Assembly (NCBI GenBank): GCA_946902875.1
Contig: OX336345.1
Location: forward strand, 15,965,395 to 16,029,394
Origin: Nematopogon swammerdamellus
Lineage: Eukaryota > Arthropoda > Insecta > Lepidoptera > Adelidae
Direction: 5' to 3'
DNA: 64,000 nucleotides
The notes beneath the pieces are model-generated. The model was given only the letters and a program-made list of their open reading frames with translations. It ran no database searches and was not told the origin of the DNA. The number at the start of each line of letters is the position of its first letter. The first letter of the stretch is position 1. Made by a program: the position numbers and the translations under genes. Below, piece by piece: positions 1-10,814 of the stretch.

Positions 1-1587
1 AAAAAATATTTTACATAAAAAAAAAGCCCAAGGTCCAAAAAATATTATATTGGTTTTACTCCCTATATGATACAGAACCCCCCCTTAGCGTACTATTAAC
101 TAATTTTTAAAGACCTAATAGTAATTATAATTTTAAAAAGCTCGCACTGTTACCTAGGTCACATTTTTAACTTTTTTTTTCAAATGCGCAAATTTGCGCA
201 AACTTTTTTTGGTGATATGACACCTGTATTAGTGTACCAATTATGCCTTATTTATGTTTTACGTGGAAAACGCTGGAAACACGTACTAAATGCTTAGATA
301 ATTCAGAAAATACAACATTTTTAAAGGTTACCTTTTAAAATATATTAATAAAACATTACATGCTTATATTTAAACAAACATATATTTACAATGATGTACG
401 TACCTTCCAGAATATCCTCCATTTTTCAGAATTAAAAAAGATGGAATACGAACAACGATACACCTCAAACGAAATCATGAACTTTTCTTTAAAACGTACG
501 CATCGCCGAGAAGGCAATGTTCAACTGTCAAATACACAAATGCTAGTGCATCCTAACGCGTCCAATGACTGAAGGGGGGTGGAGCGGTTACTAGTCCCCA
601 CTCCTAATTAGGTTGCGACGTTGGAGAACCACTTTCGCGTTTTTTACTTATGACCAAGCTTCCCATACTGCGCGACACAGTGTGCGACACCGCAGCCGCA
701 GCCTCCGCCGTCTCCGCGCCGCCGCGCCGCCACCCCGGCGCGCGCCGCGCCGCCTGCGCATCGCGCTGTCGTTCAACTCCTCGTACTTTTCACTGTCTTG
801 AACGGACGACGATGGACGTCACGCACGACCGTTCCGATCCACTTATTGCACATAAAAACAGTGTTTTCCTATCATTGAGTAGACATAAGACTAGTTTTTA
901 GAATAGATATGTTATATATAACATAATTTATTATTGTAGTAGTGTCCTACTTGAAGAAAAACCGAATAAATAAATAAAATAAAAATAAATAGATTGCTCC
1001 AAAAATATTTAGTACGAAATACAATTTACAATAGGAGCAAAGGCGGGCTTTCCTCTTACAGAGATTTCTTCCAGTCAACCTTTGGATGTTTTAGAGAAGT
1101 ATTTTATGAAATTTAAGTACGTATTAGTTAGTAAATACTTATAATATGTAGAAAGTATTAATTTTGGAGGTAGAGCTTTCTGACGTCAGTCCTCCAATCC
1201 GTCACATACTACAGACCAGACGCACTCTTCAAATATCAAACCAAGGAGGGGTCCTAAAAAGACGAAAATAATAAAAACAATTAAAGTGCATAATCGTGCT
1301 GAAAACAGCAAAACGAGAAACTTTTGTTCAATCAGTACAAGTTGAAGAGAATTCCGTTCCTAGCTGAGGAATCCACTGAACGTCAAATTTGGTGAAATTA
1401 TTGTAGAGACTGTCATGTCTCTCGAATTTCCACAAAATGTATGCTCATTTCGAATAGAGCGTTCGTCTCTGTTAAAAATTCAACGGCTTTACTAACACTT
1501 TCAGAGGGTTTATTGTGTTTGCTGTTATAAGCAGCATTACTGTTACCCATAATTAAATCGAAATCTATATATCCTTTAATATTTTTA
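1..1587. other. AT-rich unique-looking sequence, no gene recognised
   Basis: I see no supportable exon, RNA gene or recognised repeat here. A GC- and CpG-rich patch lies at about 655-775 inside otherwise AT-rich DNA. The overlapping short ORFs across it are low-complexity (alanine/arginine/proline-rich) and have no recognisable domain. The patch could belong to a promoter or to an unrecognised transposon, and nothing in the sequence decides between them. Confidence 0.4.
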
Positions 1588-1765
1588 GTACCGCACTGAA
1601 TGAACGTTTGGTCGAAGCAACTCAGTAAATACTTTGTGTTTTCCGTTCATTGTAGCCGGTACGACCAAAGGAAAACAATGACATGGTACCTGGTTCATCG
1701 AGGTGTTATGGGTTAATATCGCGGGCGTAGTAGGAAGGTAGCCAACCGTGTCAGGATCATTAAAA
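1588..1765 (+). repeat. 5S-type SINE, diverged body fragment
   Basis: This is a diverged 3' portion of the SINE described at 38024-38418. It keeps the order of the landmarks: a 'ACCGCACTGAATGAA'-like segment, the 'GTGTTTTCCGTTCA' block, 'GTAGCCGGTACGACC', the 'GGTGTTATGGG' block and finally 'AGCCAACCGTGTCAG'. The head with the polymerase III promoter elements is missing, so the copy is 5'-truncated and old. Confidence 0.7.
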
Positions 1766-2860
1766 ACATTTTTGTTTTGTACTTTATACATTTGTTTTGT
1801 ACATTGTGTTCAGAACTATTCCAGACTTAAAATTATTATTCAGAAGTAAAATAAAATAGTGTTGCGTCTTTAAACCACTACCACACCGGCTGGTAATGAA
1901 CCTCGGGCCTACAGGCAGGTGCCTGGAATGGAATGCAAACTAATTGCTTGAAAACCCGAGCGACGTGGTACGATGTGGAACCACGAGACTGCGAGATTGG
2001 GTGGGCCATGGGTGTAATTTGTTGTTCGATATTTCGAATTGCAATGTTCAGTAAATACTTTCTGAAATTGTCTAGATATTCTTTTTTTCTTCCATCTATG
2101 CTGAATTGATGCAGACCAGACCAGTATGATTTTTATGTTCGGCTCTTGACTTTAATGAAGCATACTTTATTGCGCATAATATTAAGCTAATTTGCATGCA
2201 TAATTCACGCACGTAAAATGTTTCAGAAAAAAATAATATACTTAGATGTATGTATGTTTTAGAAATACCACGTCATATACCATGCTGATGGCTTGACAAG
2301 TGATGAGACCTCTATTAATGAAACATACATTTGTACATTTACAATACAGTAAAACATTTTTAAACTTTAAATTCGATTTATCGAATTAGATATTAATGTG
2401 ATAGACCCTTGGCGGGAGGATTTAGTCGTGCGCTTCGGAGAATTGATCCATTGGGAATTGTGCGATGGTTTGAATTGATTAAAGTTTAGTTAAACTTACT
2501 AAATAAGACAGACAGTTTAAGTTTAAAGCTATTGGAGCGGTGCTCCGATCTGGAAAACACTGAAACCTTGTTTACCGTTACAGGACTCGACTCGGACTCG
2601 AAGATAGCTATTTCATCGGATCTTAAAAAAAAAGAGATGATTCTCAATTCGTCGGAATCTCTTTATTTTTTACATAATTTATTTTATGCATGTTCAGCGA
2701 TCATTCTTTAGCACGTGGACTGATTTCGATGATTCTTATGAGGGTACCTTAAAGGTGGTCGCATATAAATTTGGTCAGGTTCTGATGATAGGATCCATGA
2801 GAAAAAAATCCAACTCTTAATTTTATATAAGCATTTGCATAGCAAATGGGCGAATAATTA
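1766..2860. other. No recognised feature
   Basis: AT-rich sequence with no convincing ORF, repeat unit or RNA gene visible by eye. Confidence 0.4.
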
Positions 2861-3435
2861 TAGGACGTCCCAGAAACCGACGATAATGCATTGACAGCTG
2901 ATAAGGCTGCTAATTACCTCTCAGCATATCAAATTTTAGGTTTAGTAAAAATAGCTTAGTTTTTGTGATTTTTTCATTTTTGTAAAAATTCAAAATTTTC
3001 TCCCTCAGTTCATTTTTTAAATGTCACAAGTACAAATGTAAGATTTTATTAAATTTAGTTTTTGTCGAGTATTCCTGAAAAGTAAGGCTTTCGCATGGTA
3101 TAATTTATTTTTTTATGTTTAATCCTGCTTAGCTGAAAACGTCTTAAGAGCCCCTTGTTACACTTTTTCAGCCTCATCCCTTGAATTTGGCCCTTCGCGA
3201 TGAAAAAAAAATTACTAGACTAAAGTGGCATTATGCAACAAAAATACGCCCATCTAATGTCGTTTTTAAAATGATACATCACTTACCAATTTGCCCAATA
3301 ATTTATGAGATATTGTTATTTAACTGCAAAAGCACCTCGGAATGTGATAATAACTGTTCTACCAACTACGAATTGGAATAAAATAAACACTTGAAGTAAT
3401 TGGTATTTAATAACAAGTAAATGTTCAAATTGTTT
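2861..3435 (+). mobile_element. Solo arm of the long-TIR DNA transposon
   Basis: This segment matches, in the same order and over nearly its whole length, the left terminal inverted repeat at 53748-54420 and the reverse complement of 58475-59150. Shared landmarks are the terminus with 'GTCCCAGAAACCGACGATAAT'-type sequence, 'GCTGCTAATTACCTCTCAG', 'AAAATTTTCTCCCTCAG', 'CTACCAACTACGAATTGG', and the final 'ATGTTCAAATTG'. No second arm is found nearby, so it is a solo or truncated copy. It is more diverged than the two arms at 54-59 kb are from each other. The outermost bases (AGGACGTCCC instead of CAGGGTGTCCC) have decayed. Confidence 0.8.
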
Positions 3436-3480
3436 TAAGTGTTGTTTTAATTGTTTAAAGTTTGTTTTATTGTTTCAAGT

Positions 3481-3566
3481 TAAGGCCGGGAGCACCGGAG
3501 GAAAATTGGAGAGGCGTATGTCCAACAGTGGACACATACACGCTGACCGGCTGACTGGCTGACTGA
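3481..3566 (+). repeat. Non-LTR retrotransposon 3' end (RTE-like tail)
   Basis: The segment carries the end of a LINE reading frame of the type '..GGAGGCGTATGTCCAACAGTGG', which translates to an EAYVQQW-like ending. It is followed by a simple (CTGA/GACTGGCT)n tail instead of poly(A). Related tails lie in reverse orientation near 37375-37475 and 62758-62900. The clade (RTE-like) is assigned from memory of similar lepidopteran LINE ends and is uncertain. Confidence 0.55.
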
Positions 3567-4030
3567 CCTGCCTTGTATTCGTAGTTGAACTACCCTCTGT
3601 ACATCCTCCTATTACTGTACTTACCACGTACTTACCAAGGTTTATAGCAACACATCAAATCATATCTGAGACGCTGCTCGGTTATGGCGAAAACCTTTTC
3701 ATTCATTCTTATGGCCGAAAATATTCTCAATCAATCAATATCGACCGCCGTCTGTTGTGGCAACCCTAATCATACGTCCGGCGCCAAATAACTCGTTTCG
3801 ACATGCGACAGCCGATAACGACAGGCGACAACGACAACGACAGCCGACAACGCATACGACAACGACACACTCGATACATCGTCCAAGCGGGCTGAGTTAG
3901 CGTGACGGCTAGCTCGATTGCTTTTGCGAAATGCTGAGGTTGAGAAGCAGGGTTGGAGAAAATAGTTTGTAATTAAGTACGAATTAGGAAATTGCAGATT
4001 AATTTAATAAAGTAACTAGATCTTTTTATC
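3567..4030. other. No recognised gene; short GACAACGACA-rich stretch
   Basis: The only structure noticed is a low-complexity run of imperfect 'GACAACGACA' repeats at about 3800-3870. Confidence 0.4.
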
Positions 4031-4296
4031 GGTCGGGCTCGATAGCTCAGTGGGGTGACCGCTCAACCGTTGGACCGTGGTTCGGATTTCACGTAAAACT
4101 GTGGGTCCCTTCCCTTTCTTACCTTACTAGGTGGTAGGGTTTATCCCGCTCGGGTTGTACCACCGAGCTGAATGAAACGTCCGTCGTCGGGCGAAAGTCT
4201 TTGTAAATAGATCGTGTTTTCCGTCCAGTTTAATGTAGCCGACATGAAATGAAGGGAAGCACTGACCTAGTTCACCCGGTGTTATGGGCTGTTTTT
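4031..4296 (+). repeat. 5S-type SINE with internal deletion of the 5S region
   Basis: The copy begins with the tRNA-like A-box (GATAGCTCAGTGG). It then jumps straight to 'GGGTGACCGCTCAACCGTTGG', so the 5S-like internal control region present in other copies is deleted. The B-box-like 'GGTTCGGATTTCACG' and the body up to 'CACCCGGTGTTATGGGCTG' follow. The 3' end joins a T-rich run. The deletion leaves a tRNA-box-only head. Confidence 0.8.
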
Positions 4297-4656
4297 TAAT
4301 TAGTTATACTTGTCGAAAAAAAATATTTGATAGGTATTTATAGGTTATTTAATAATTTTAATTTAAAAATTGTGAATGATCTTTTTTAAATTAGTAAAAA
4401 TAAACGATTATTAAATTAAGTAAAAAAAAACCTATATTAAATTACGTAAAGTACAAACCTATATATTAAACTAACAAACGATCTTAAACTATCTTAAAAA
4501 TTTAAATGTAAACCTAAAAACATAAATAAAAAATTATAAAAGCCGTCCAGGGACAGACGAGCCGGAATTGCAGCGGTGCTGGGAGCGTAGACCGAATTTT
4601 TTTTTATATTTTTATGATCGAAGACCGGGAGCCACCAACGACGTCGGTGCCCATTA
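4297..4656 (-). other. Probable 3' UTR of the RLE retrotransposon fragment
   Basis: On the minus strand this AT-rich stretch follows the stop codon of the RLE retrotransposon fragment at 4657-4790. It has no coding potential. Its end is not defined by a clear poly(A) or target-site duplication, so the boundary is inferred. Confidence 0.35.
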
Positions 4657-4790
4657 AACGAGATAGAAAATCTCATCCATGGGCACCGACGACGGCGGAA
4701 AGTCCCCATAACGCTCGCAGCGTTCCCCCTCTGCACGGGCAGACTGACTGAGCGCTGGAGGAAGAACGAGCCGACTGTCCCCAGTAGTAC
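4654..4790 (-). pseudogene. RLE-type retrotransposon ORF, C-terminal end, frameshifted
   Basis: The minus strand encodes an 'LQRSVSLPVQRGNAASVMGTF' -like ending (shown here only in part) that matches the C-terminus of the long ORF at 33507-34786. After GTF a net 2-bp length difference shifts the frame. The expected ending MDEIFYLV-stop is readable in another frame and stops at 4654-4656. Everything upstream of the last roughly 40 codons is missing. A 12-bp inverted repeat (CGTCGGTGCCCA at 4642-4653, TGGGCACCGACG at 4680-4691) flanks the stop codon. Confidence 0.75.
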
Positions 4791-5435
4791 TGTCTTATAG
4801 TTTGTATATATTCTTTATTGACTACATTTTCATTCATTAAACAATTTATCAATTTGAATGAAATATGTATAAACAATCGTATATTCAAACGCGGACCAAT
4901 AAATTTATTCCTTAGTCGGACTGACATCAAATAAAATCTCCTCCTTTATCCGTTTGAAAATTACTTCGACAAATTATTCAGACACAAACTCGCTCCGGAT
5001 ATCGATGCAAATTGAGGGAATCAAAGGTACAAGAAGAACTCGTTTGAATACTTTGGATAAGCTCTACTAACACTTTTTGAGAGGTCAACTTTTTTCCAAG
5101 GCGATCAAAGATCCAGTCAGTTTCACCTTCACCCCACCCCCTTACTCTTCCATATCCTTCTTCACCTCGCTCCCTCTTGTTCTTGGCAACGAATCACGTA
5201 AACTCAAGGAATAGCATGGGGTGGGGATGTAGTAATATCGTACATTTGATAGACGAACTTGGGGTACTACTTTTTATCCACCTGCTCTCGAAAATAGTGA
5301 TGTCATATAAATGTGAGTATATTCCTATATATAACAAAACAAAGACGAAAGGTCAAAATTCCGCGTTAAAGGCACGATGGGTTAGTCACCAGTCACCCTG
5401 GTTATATTCCCAATGAGACGTCAAACAAGGTCACA
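4791..5435. other. No recognised feature
   Basis: No exon, repeat family or RNA gene is recognised here. Short ORFs on both strands show no domain. Confidence 0.4.
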
Positions 5436-5645
5436 CATTCAGGTCACTTTACCTTGCTTTCTGCTTGAATTATCCTGTACTAATTGGTGGCCGGTGTTGT
5501 GATGTACTTTACCCGAGTTCTTGTCCAACAGCGGGGAACACACGTCATGTAGGTAGATAAACTGGATAAAATATCGTACTGGAAAATCGATAAAATGTAT
5601 GCTGAACCGACTACACTGCTTATCCCGATTCGATTGTAAGAATAG
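5436..5645 (+). repeat. Interspersed repeat 'X', 3' half, diverged
   Basis: The sequence around 'GTGGCCGGTGTTGTGATGTA', followed by 'GAGTTCTTGTCCAACAGCG' and later 'ACTGCTTATCCCGATTCGATTG', parallels 46280-46370, 57430-57525 and 10875-10975. It is a diverged copy of a dispersed family. The parent element is not identified. A microsatellite-like TGTGTATG tail in other copies suggests a LINE or SINE 3' end. Confidence 0.55.
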
Positions 5646-5670
5646 AGCGTGATGGTATCTATTTTCATTT

Positions 5671-5830
5671 TTAAGGCAATGAAGACGCGATATCTGAGGC
5701 CGAACCACCCATAAGGTGTCTAACGACGCCCATGGATATTCGGTCGTATGCGGGGCTGCGAATGCCATACCGGCCTGACAGGTGCCTATTGACGCCCTCT
5801 TGAAGCACTCTGTACTTGGGGGGAACATAG
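5671..5830 (-). pseudogene. CR1/jockey-type LINE, C-terminal end and 3' UTR
   Basis: The minus strand encodes a short 'FKRASIGTCQAGMAFAAP'-like ending followed by the family's 3' UTR landmarks ('GTCAGGCCGGTATGGCATTC', 'CCATGGGCGTCGTTAGACACC', 'GGTGGTTCGG'). The same 3' end is seen at 20158-20480 (minus), 27409-27525 (plus), 34985-35100 and 35418-35545 (minus) and 47557-48035 (plus). It is a severely 5'-truncated dead copy. Confidence 0.7.
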
Positions 5831-6017
5831 GCTACACAACTACATATTAGGCACATCACTTTTTTCCTCAGCTCAAACGTCGACATATTTCCTTTCAAAG
5901 GGAGGAAATATGATAAGGTTTCATAGAACGGAACAGGACACTAGGAGTTATTGCGTGCGATAAAATTTGTGAATAAAAAAATGTTTCAATTTTGTTGTTA
6001 AGCAAAGTATGTATCAT

Positions 6018-6367
6018 TTTTAGGTTTCCGTATCCCGTACGGAAGCGGACAGCGAGCGAACGGACAGAGACGGTGTAGGTTTAGTAATAGTACTAAACCT
6101 ACGCCGTCTCTGTCCGTCCGTCCGTCCGTCTGTCTGTCTGTCCGAGGGCTGTATCAGAGTCTGTATCTCTTGAACCGTAATAGGTAGCCCGTTGAAATTT
6201 TCACAGAATATGTGTTATTATGGCGGATATAACAACAAATAATAAAAAATAGAAAAAGTTAAAAATTAAGGGGGGTTCCCATACAAGAAACGTGTTTCTT
6301 TTCAATGTTTTTTTGTGGTGCGGAAACCTCGGTGCGCGAGTCCGACTCTCACTTGTCCGGTTTTTTT
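6018..6367 (-). repeat. 'CCGGCCAAGTGCGAGTC'-type interspersed repeat
   Basis: In reverse orientation this copy contains the same blocks as 38991-39272: 'CGGACAAGTGAGAGTCGGAC', the 'CACGTTTCTTGTATGGGAAC' block, 'CATAATAACACATATTCTGTG', the (CGGA)n/(CAGA)n tract, and a terminal 'TACGGAAACCTAAAA'. Within it the sequence 'GGTTTAGTAATAGTACTAAACC' (6077-6098) forms a short inverted repeat not present in the other copy. I recognise the family as common in Lepidoptera but cannot assign its class. Confidence 0.7.
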
Positions 6368-6882
6368 ATTTATTCCTGTCTCGCTGTCTACTGTCGCCTG
6401 TTGTCAAACGTGTCAAGCCACCTCTAGACTTTGAATTGAGCGCGCGTTTTGCAATAAATTTGTATTTGATTGAAAATAAAAATATTCTCTACATGCAAAT
6501 GCAAGTACCGTAAAATTGTCTTATTTAAAATTCCAATCCCTTTTCTCAACCACTTACCGTCAGAAAGTACTAAATAAGATCTGAAAGTACATTAGAGGTA
6601 GGAATATTTTTTTAAATACGTAAGTGACACGCCGCGCCCACCACACATAGGTTACGTCACAAGCGGCACACCACAAGTAGGGCATTCACAAAGTCCATCC
6701 TTATTCATGACCAACTTGTGGGACATTAGATAAGCTAAGAAACCTTGTAATTCCAAGTTTCTTGTCAAGCTTGTCAGAGTGAGTGACGTCAAGAATATCC
6801 TGTTCCATATCTAACGCCGAAAGCTTTGACTATTTAGGTATAGGACTCTCATTTCAAGAAGGCACCTCTAAGATGAGAGAAG
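6368..6882. other. No recognised feature
   Basis: No gene or repeat is recognised in this stretch, which leads into the 84-bp array. Confidence 0.35.
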
Positions 6883-7316
6883 AAGATATGCCGGTTGGGC
6901 TATAAATAGCGCTGTGTACTTGTGTGAACACGATGTCGCCAAAATGCATACCAATCATGGGAGAAGGAGATATGCCGGTTGGGCTATAAATAGCGCTGTG
7001 TGCTTGTGTGAACACGATGTCGCCAAAATGCATACCAATCATGGGAGAAGGAGATATGCCGGTTGGGCTATAAATAGCGCTGTGTGCTTGTGTGAACACG
7101 ATGTCGCCAAAATGCATACCAATATTGGAGAAGGAGATATGCCGGTTGGGCTATAAATAGCGCTGTGTGCTTGTGTGAACACGATGTCGCCAAAATGCAT
7201 ACCAATCATGGGAGAAGGAGATATGCCGGTTGGGCTATAAATAGCGCTGTGTGCTTGTGTGAACACGATGTCGCCAAAATGCATACCAATCATGGGAGAA
7301 GGAGGTATGCCGGTTT
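6883..7316. repeat. 84-bp tandem repeat array, about 5 units
   Basis: The phrase 'TATGCCGGTTGGGCTATAAA' recurs at 6887, 6971, 7055, 7138, 7222 and 7306 (last copy interrupted), so the period is 84 bp with one 83-bp unit. Units are nearly identical. Because 84 is divisible by three, both strands give open repeated peptides of 28 residues. These are satellite artefacts, not a gene. Each unit carries a TATAAATAG motif. A further unit lies at 7874-7953, after a LINE insertion that splits the array. Confidence 0.95.
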
Positions 7317-7873
7317 TTTTTTTTTTATTGCTACCGATCTGGGTGGCTCTGTCCGAGGTCGCAACCTCAGGCGCAGCCAATTTCACCCCCGAGGAGGTGC
7401 CAGTCCGGCTTGGAGGTGAACTAATGTTGCTGGGGATAGGCTATTAACCCGCGATTTGAAGATCTGTGGATTGTAGGAGTGGGGGAAGATATTTCCTGGG
7501 TGCCCGTTCCACACCTTTGCAGTGCGGCACAAGAACTATTTAGAGAATCGTGCAGTTCGAAGAACTCTTCTGTCGACTACAAACGGGTGTTCCGCGAGAG
7601 TATGGCGGGTTTGGCGAAGGCGAACAGGAGGAGGAGGGATAAGGGAAGCAAGTTCGTCAGAGCAGCGGCCATAGTAGTACCGATAAAACAGGCTCAATGA
7701 CCCAACGATACGTCTGTGCTTTAGAGGTTGAAGGTCCTTTGTGAGTACGGAGTCACCAATGAGGCGAATGGCTCGTCGCTGAATAGAATCCAAGGCTGAA
7801 AGAAGGTACTCAGGGGAACCCTCCCAAAGATGACTGCAATATTCCATCACCGGTCTTACTTGTGCTTTGTAGA
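7317..7873 (-). pseudogene. CR1/jockey-type LINE, 5'-truncated, inserted in the 84-bp array
   Basis: The minus strand encodes the C-terminal part of a LINE reverse transcriptase protein: 'LYKAQVRPVMEYCSHLW' just inside the 5' break, then 'SIQRRAIRLIGD' and, after an in-frame TAG near 7543-7545, 'RTAKVWNGHPGNIFPHSY', ending at a TGA near 7388-7390. These motifs are typical of the region after the RT fingers and palm in CR1/jockey-group LINEs. A 3' UTR and a run of T on the plus strand (poly(A) tail on minus) follow at about 7314-7326. The endonuclease, most of the RT, and ORF1 are absent. The flanking array resumes in phase with a possible 3-bp GTT duplication, so this is a classic 5'-truncated insertion. 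Related fragments lie at 14848-14970, 15760-15880, 16305-16410 and 37490-37745. Confidence 0.85.
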
Positions 7874-7953
7874 GTTGGGCTATAAATAGCGCTGTGTAGT
7901 TGTGTGAACACGATGTCGCCAAAATGCATACCAATATGGGAGAAGGAGATATG
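7874..7953. repeat. Last unit of the 84-bp array, beyond the LINE insertion
   Basis: Begins 'GTTGGGCTATAAATAGCGC' and ends at 'GGAGATATGCCA'. It continues the unit broken at 7316. Confidence 0.9.
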
Positions 7954-8868
7954 CCACAGCGTTTGGCAACAATTTAATCTGTCGCTTGGCGGCCACTTAG
8001 CTATTTCACGAGAGCGCGCAGATGTTACGGCATCCTCGTTAAGCGGTAACTCTCCGCATAATTTAGTGAAACGACAGATGTTTGATCGCACATCTAGCCA
8101 TTATGTCTCTGATCGTGGTTCTATGCCGAATTCGATATTTACCCTGCGAAAATATCTATAGAGATTTCATTTGTAAAAAAAATTTGAATATTTTTTGACT
8201 GAAATATTAAAAGTATAATCATTTAAAAATAAAATATTTATATTACAATATCGCCATTTGTTATATCTATCGATTTAAGTCTTTTCAAAGTACTAATTCG
8301 TCAATTCGTAAATACCTAAGTACTGGCTCAATATCGCTATTGTTTGCAGTTACGTTGTTTTGGCTGGCCCTTTAAAGCGCATTAACCGGGTAATCCGCCC
8401 TACGCTCTATAAACCACGCCTGTCTTCATAACATGCAACAACTATAAATACCTACGTGGTACACGTCAGCTATGCGATACGAGGCCTCTTTGTGACAATA
8501 GGCTTTCCTGAAATAGCATGTTATAGACTCAGCTGTCAACACCGGCTCGCGTTACATACTAAATGCCTTCGCACGCTTGCTGCTCAGATACATAAGGTAT
8601 TTTGTAAAAATGTGGTAAGAACATAATATTGTATAATACGTTACATAATATATAAAATTACGAAACCAATTTAAAAATATTAAAGTTGTATGTACTGTAA
8701 ATAATAATGTCCTTGTGAGCGGAAGTGTGGGTTAATTATTTATAAGTAAAACTATAATTACTCATAAGGTATTACCAAAACAATGTAACTTGTAAACAAT
8801 GTACCAATGTAATGTGACTTCTTGATAATTAGTTTTTAGTCCCGCACCGTCACTGATATTAAATAATG
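7954..8868. other. No recognised feature
   Basis: AT-rich sequence in which I recognise neither coding sequence nor a repeat family. Confidence 0.4.
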
Positions 8869-8977
8869 AACTCGGCTTACCGGTGCGATGATGGCGAGCG
8901 CATCGCTGCAGCGCTGCAGCGATGCGCTCGCCATCATCGCACCGGTAACACCGAATATATATCCGGTAAGCCGAGTT
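8869..8977. repeat. Nested palindrome with a perfect 72-bp core
   Basis: Bases 8877-8948 form a perfect, spacer-free 72-bp palindrome centred between 8912 and 8913 (CGCTGCAGC joined to GCTGCAGCG). An outer pair, 'AACTCGGCTTACCGG' at 8869-8883 and 'CCGGTAAGCCGAGTT' at 8963-8977, encloses it and overlaps its left arm, so two alternative hairpins exist. It is GC-rich in AT-rich surroundings. It may be a miniature foldback element. No clear target duplication was found. Confidence 0.9.
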
Positions 8978-10510
8978 TGTCAGTTCTTCTTCGCATTGAA
9001 TTTAGAACTGGCGGAATTTTCGACATGTCCAAGCGTAGGTTACCAACCTATGGATGCAATTATACAATGAACAATAAAAGCTTGCCCTTATTTTAACTAA
9101 ATATCATTTATTTCGAAAGCTTCTACTTTTCTATATTATTTCATGCAGTTGAACAACTGCAAGAAACTGCAAGAGGGCAACTTATAAGTGCCCATATATC
9201 ATACATTTCTGGATCAAGCAGTTCCTCATAATAGGTCTTATCAGGTTTAAGGTCAGTTGAGGGATAAGGTTAAACGTAGGTTAAGAATAGAGTTTAACTA
9301 ATAAAGGTTGAAAATAGTTATAGTTGAAGATATGGTAATGGTTCAATAACGTCTTTAATAATAGGTTTAAGGTTATAAAAGCAAAAAAATACTAGGTACA
9401 AATAGACGAACTTGTAATAAATAATTTATTGAAAAACGTTTATGTTTGTTTCAGTCAATTGAAATTTAGTTTAAAGTTTACACATTTGCCTTAGACAAAT
9501 TTTGAGTTTTAAAATGCATTTAAATTACTTTACTTTAAGGGCAAGAGTTGTATTTAAATTATTGTTTACCACATAACAAAGATGAAATTGAGGGAGTATA
9601 CTATTTCTTATTATTTTATCATGTACACATGCGTACTGGACATGAAGTATCTCAGTTGTTTGATATAGACAAAAAACACAAAATAATTGTTCGACTGAGT
9701 TGCACAATTTAACATTGGATTTTACCTGTTTTTGTTGGTAGACGGAAAAAATCGTTTTTTGATGAATTCGTTTTCAAACTTTCCGTGTCAATATATTTTT
9801 TCTTTTTTTTTCTATATGTATAATATTATTTGAATGAATTCATGAAATATATAAAACATTTTCGGAGCAGGCTGTACGTGCGATAGCCATAATGGAGCTT
9901 CGTCTTAATTACTATTTTCCCTTACAATATTGCCGAAATCGCGTGTTCCCAATAGGCTTCGTAATATTTTGTGTCCATACTCCGAGAGTGACGGTCGAAC
10001 AAAGGGGAAGAAAGAAATCTGAAAAGGTTACTCGGCCGACGCTATTTCCTGCGAAGCCTTCAGTTTGGGCAGGCATTGGGTTGGAGGCTTTGTGGCGTGG
10101 TGATATAAACGAATTGATATCATGTTACCATTTTTATGAGGATCGCTTTGATGGGTCGCTGCGATAGTTTCACTCAAGTCGATAAATGTCATAGGAAATA
10201 TAGTTGGGCGAGCCTTCCAAGTGCCAAATGGAAGAGCCGAAATAGAGTTAGCTGTGTCAGAGTTCGCCTATAGGTTACAAATGTAGGCACCTCTACATAA
10301 GTTAATCAAATGTTGTAGGTACCCTTCGCGGTCATTTCGAGGACAGATTGAATGAGATTTTTTATATATTATAGTTTTTAGTTAATTACGTGTCTATTAT
10401 GTAATGGCATTTTTGCTGTTGAATAAAGAAATTCATTACAGTTAATCACCACACAGTTGAACATTAAATAATAATTTAATTACGTTAACTTCAACACTAT
10501 TACAGATACC
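8978..10510. other. No recognised feature
   Basis: AT-rich sequence. Several short ORFs on both strands have no recognisable domain. Confidence 0.4.
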
Positions 10511-10524
10511 ACTTATGGCAGCGT

Positions 10525-10615
10525 TATTAAAACTGTGGGTCGCGACCATAGAGAAATAATATACGTCTATGGTCGCGACCCCAGCTATCCTAGAGGGGTC
10601 GCGAGTATTCGGGCT
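10525..10615. repeat. hAT-like terminal fragment with GGTCGCGACC hairpin
   Basis: 'AAAACTGTGGGTCGCGACC' is the kind of sequence found at the ends of Zaphod/Tip100-type hAT elements. Here 'GGGTCGCGACCATAG' (10537-10551) pairs with 'CTATGGTCGCGACCC' (10567-10581), and a third GGGTCGCGA follows at about 10597. No opposite terminus was identified, so this may be a relic. Confidence 0.45.
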
Positions 10616-10703
10616 AAAAGAAAAATATTTAATGCTAATACACATGAAATCTAAGGTAAATGAATTATAGAAAAGGGTACCCTTTTCTCCATTATTAATT
10701 TAT

Positions 10704-10720
10704 GGGGGGGGGGGGGGGGT
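10704..10720. repeat. Poly(G) run
   Basis: About 17 uninterrupted G residues in AT-rich DNA. It could form a G-quadruplex, and its length may be subject to sequencing error. Confidence 0.9.
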
Positions 10721-10814
10721 GATATAATTATATAGAGATATTCTCTAAAGAACTCCTAAAATATATTGAGAAAGAAAGTTCTTCAGTTTCTACAAATAAT
10801 CACCAAATTGAGTC

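Noticed and set aside
613..901. CpG-rich patch as first exon or promoter
   Set aside because: There is no conserved promoter motif, splice site in context or downstream coding exon to support it.
6854..7419. Repetitive 28-residue peptides on both strands
   Set aside because: They result from an 84-bp satellite whose length is a multiple of three. Open frames on both strands and no start or splice context argue against a protein.
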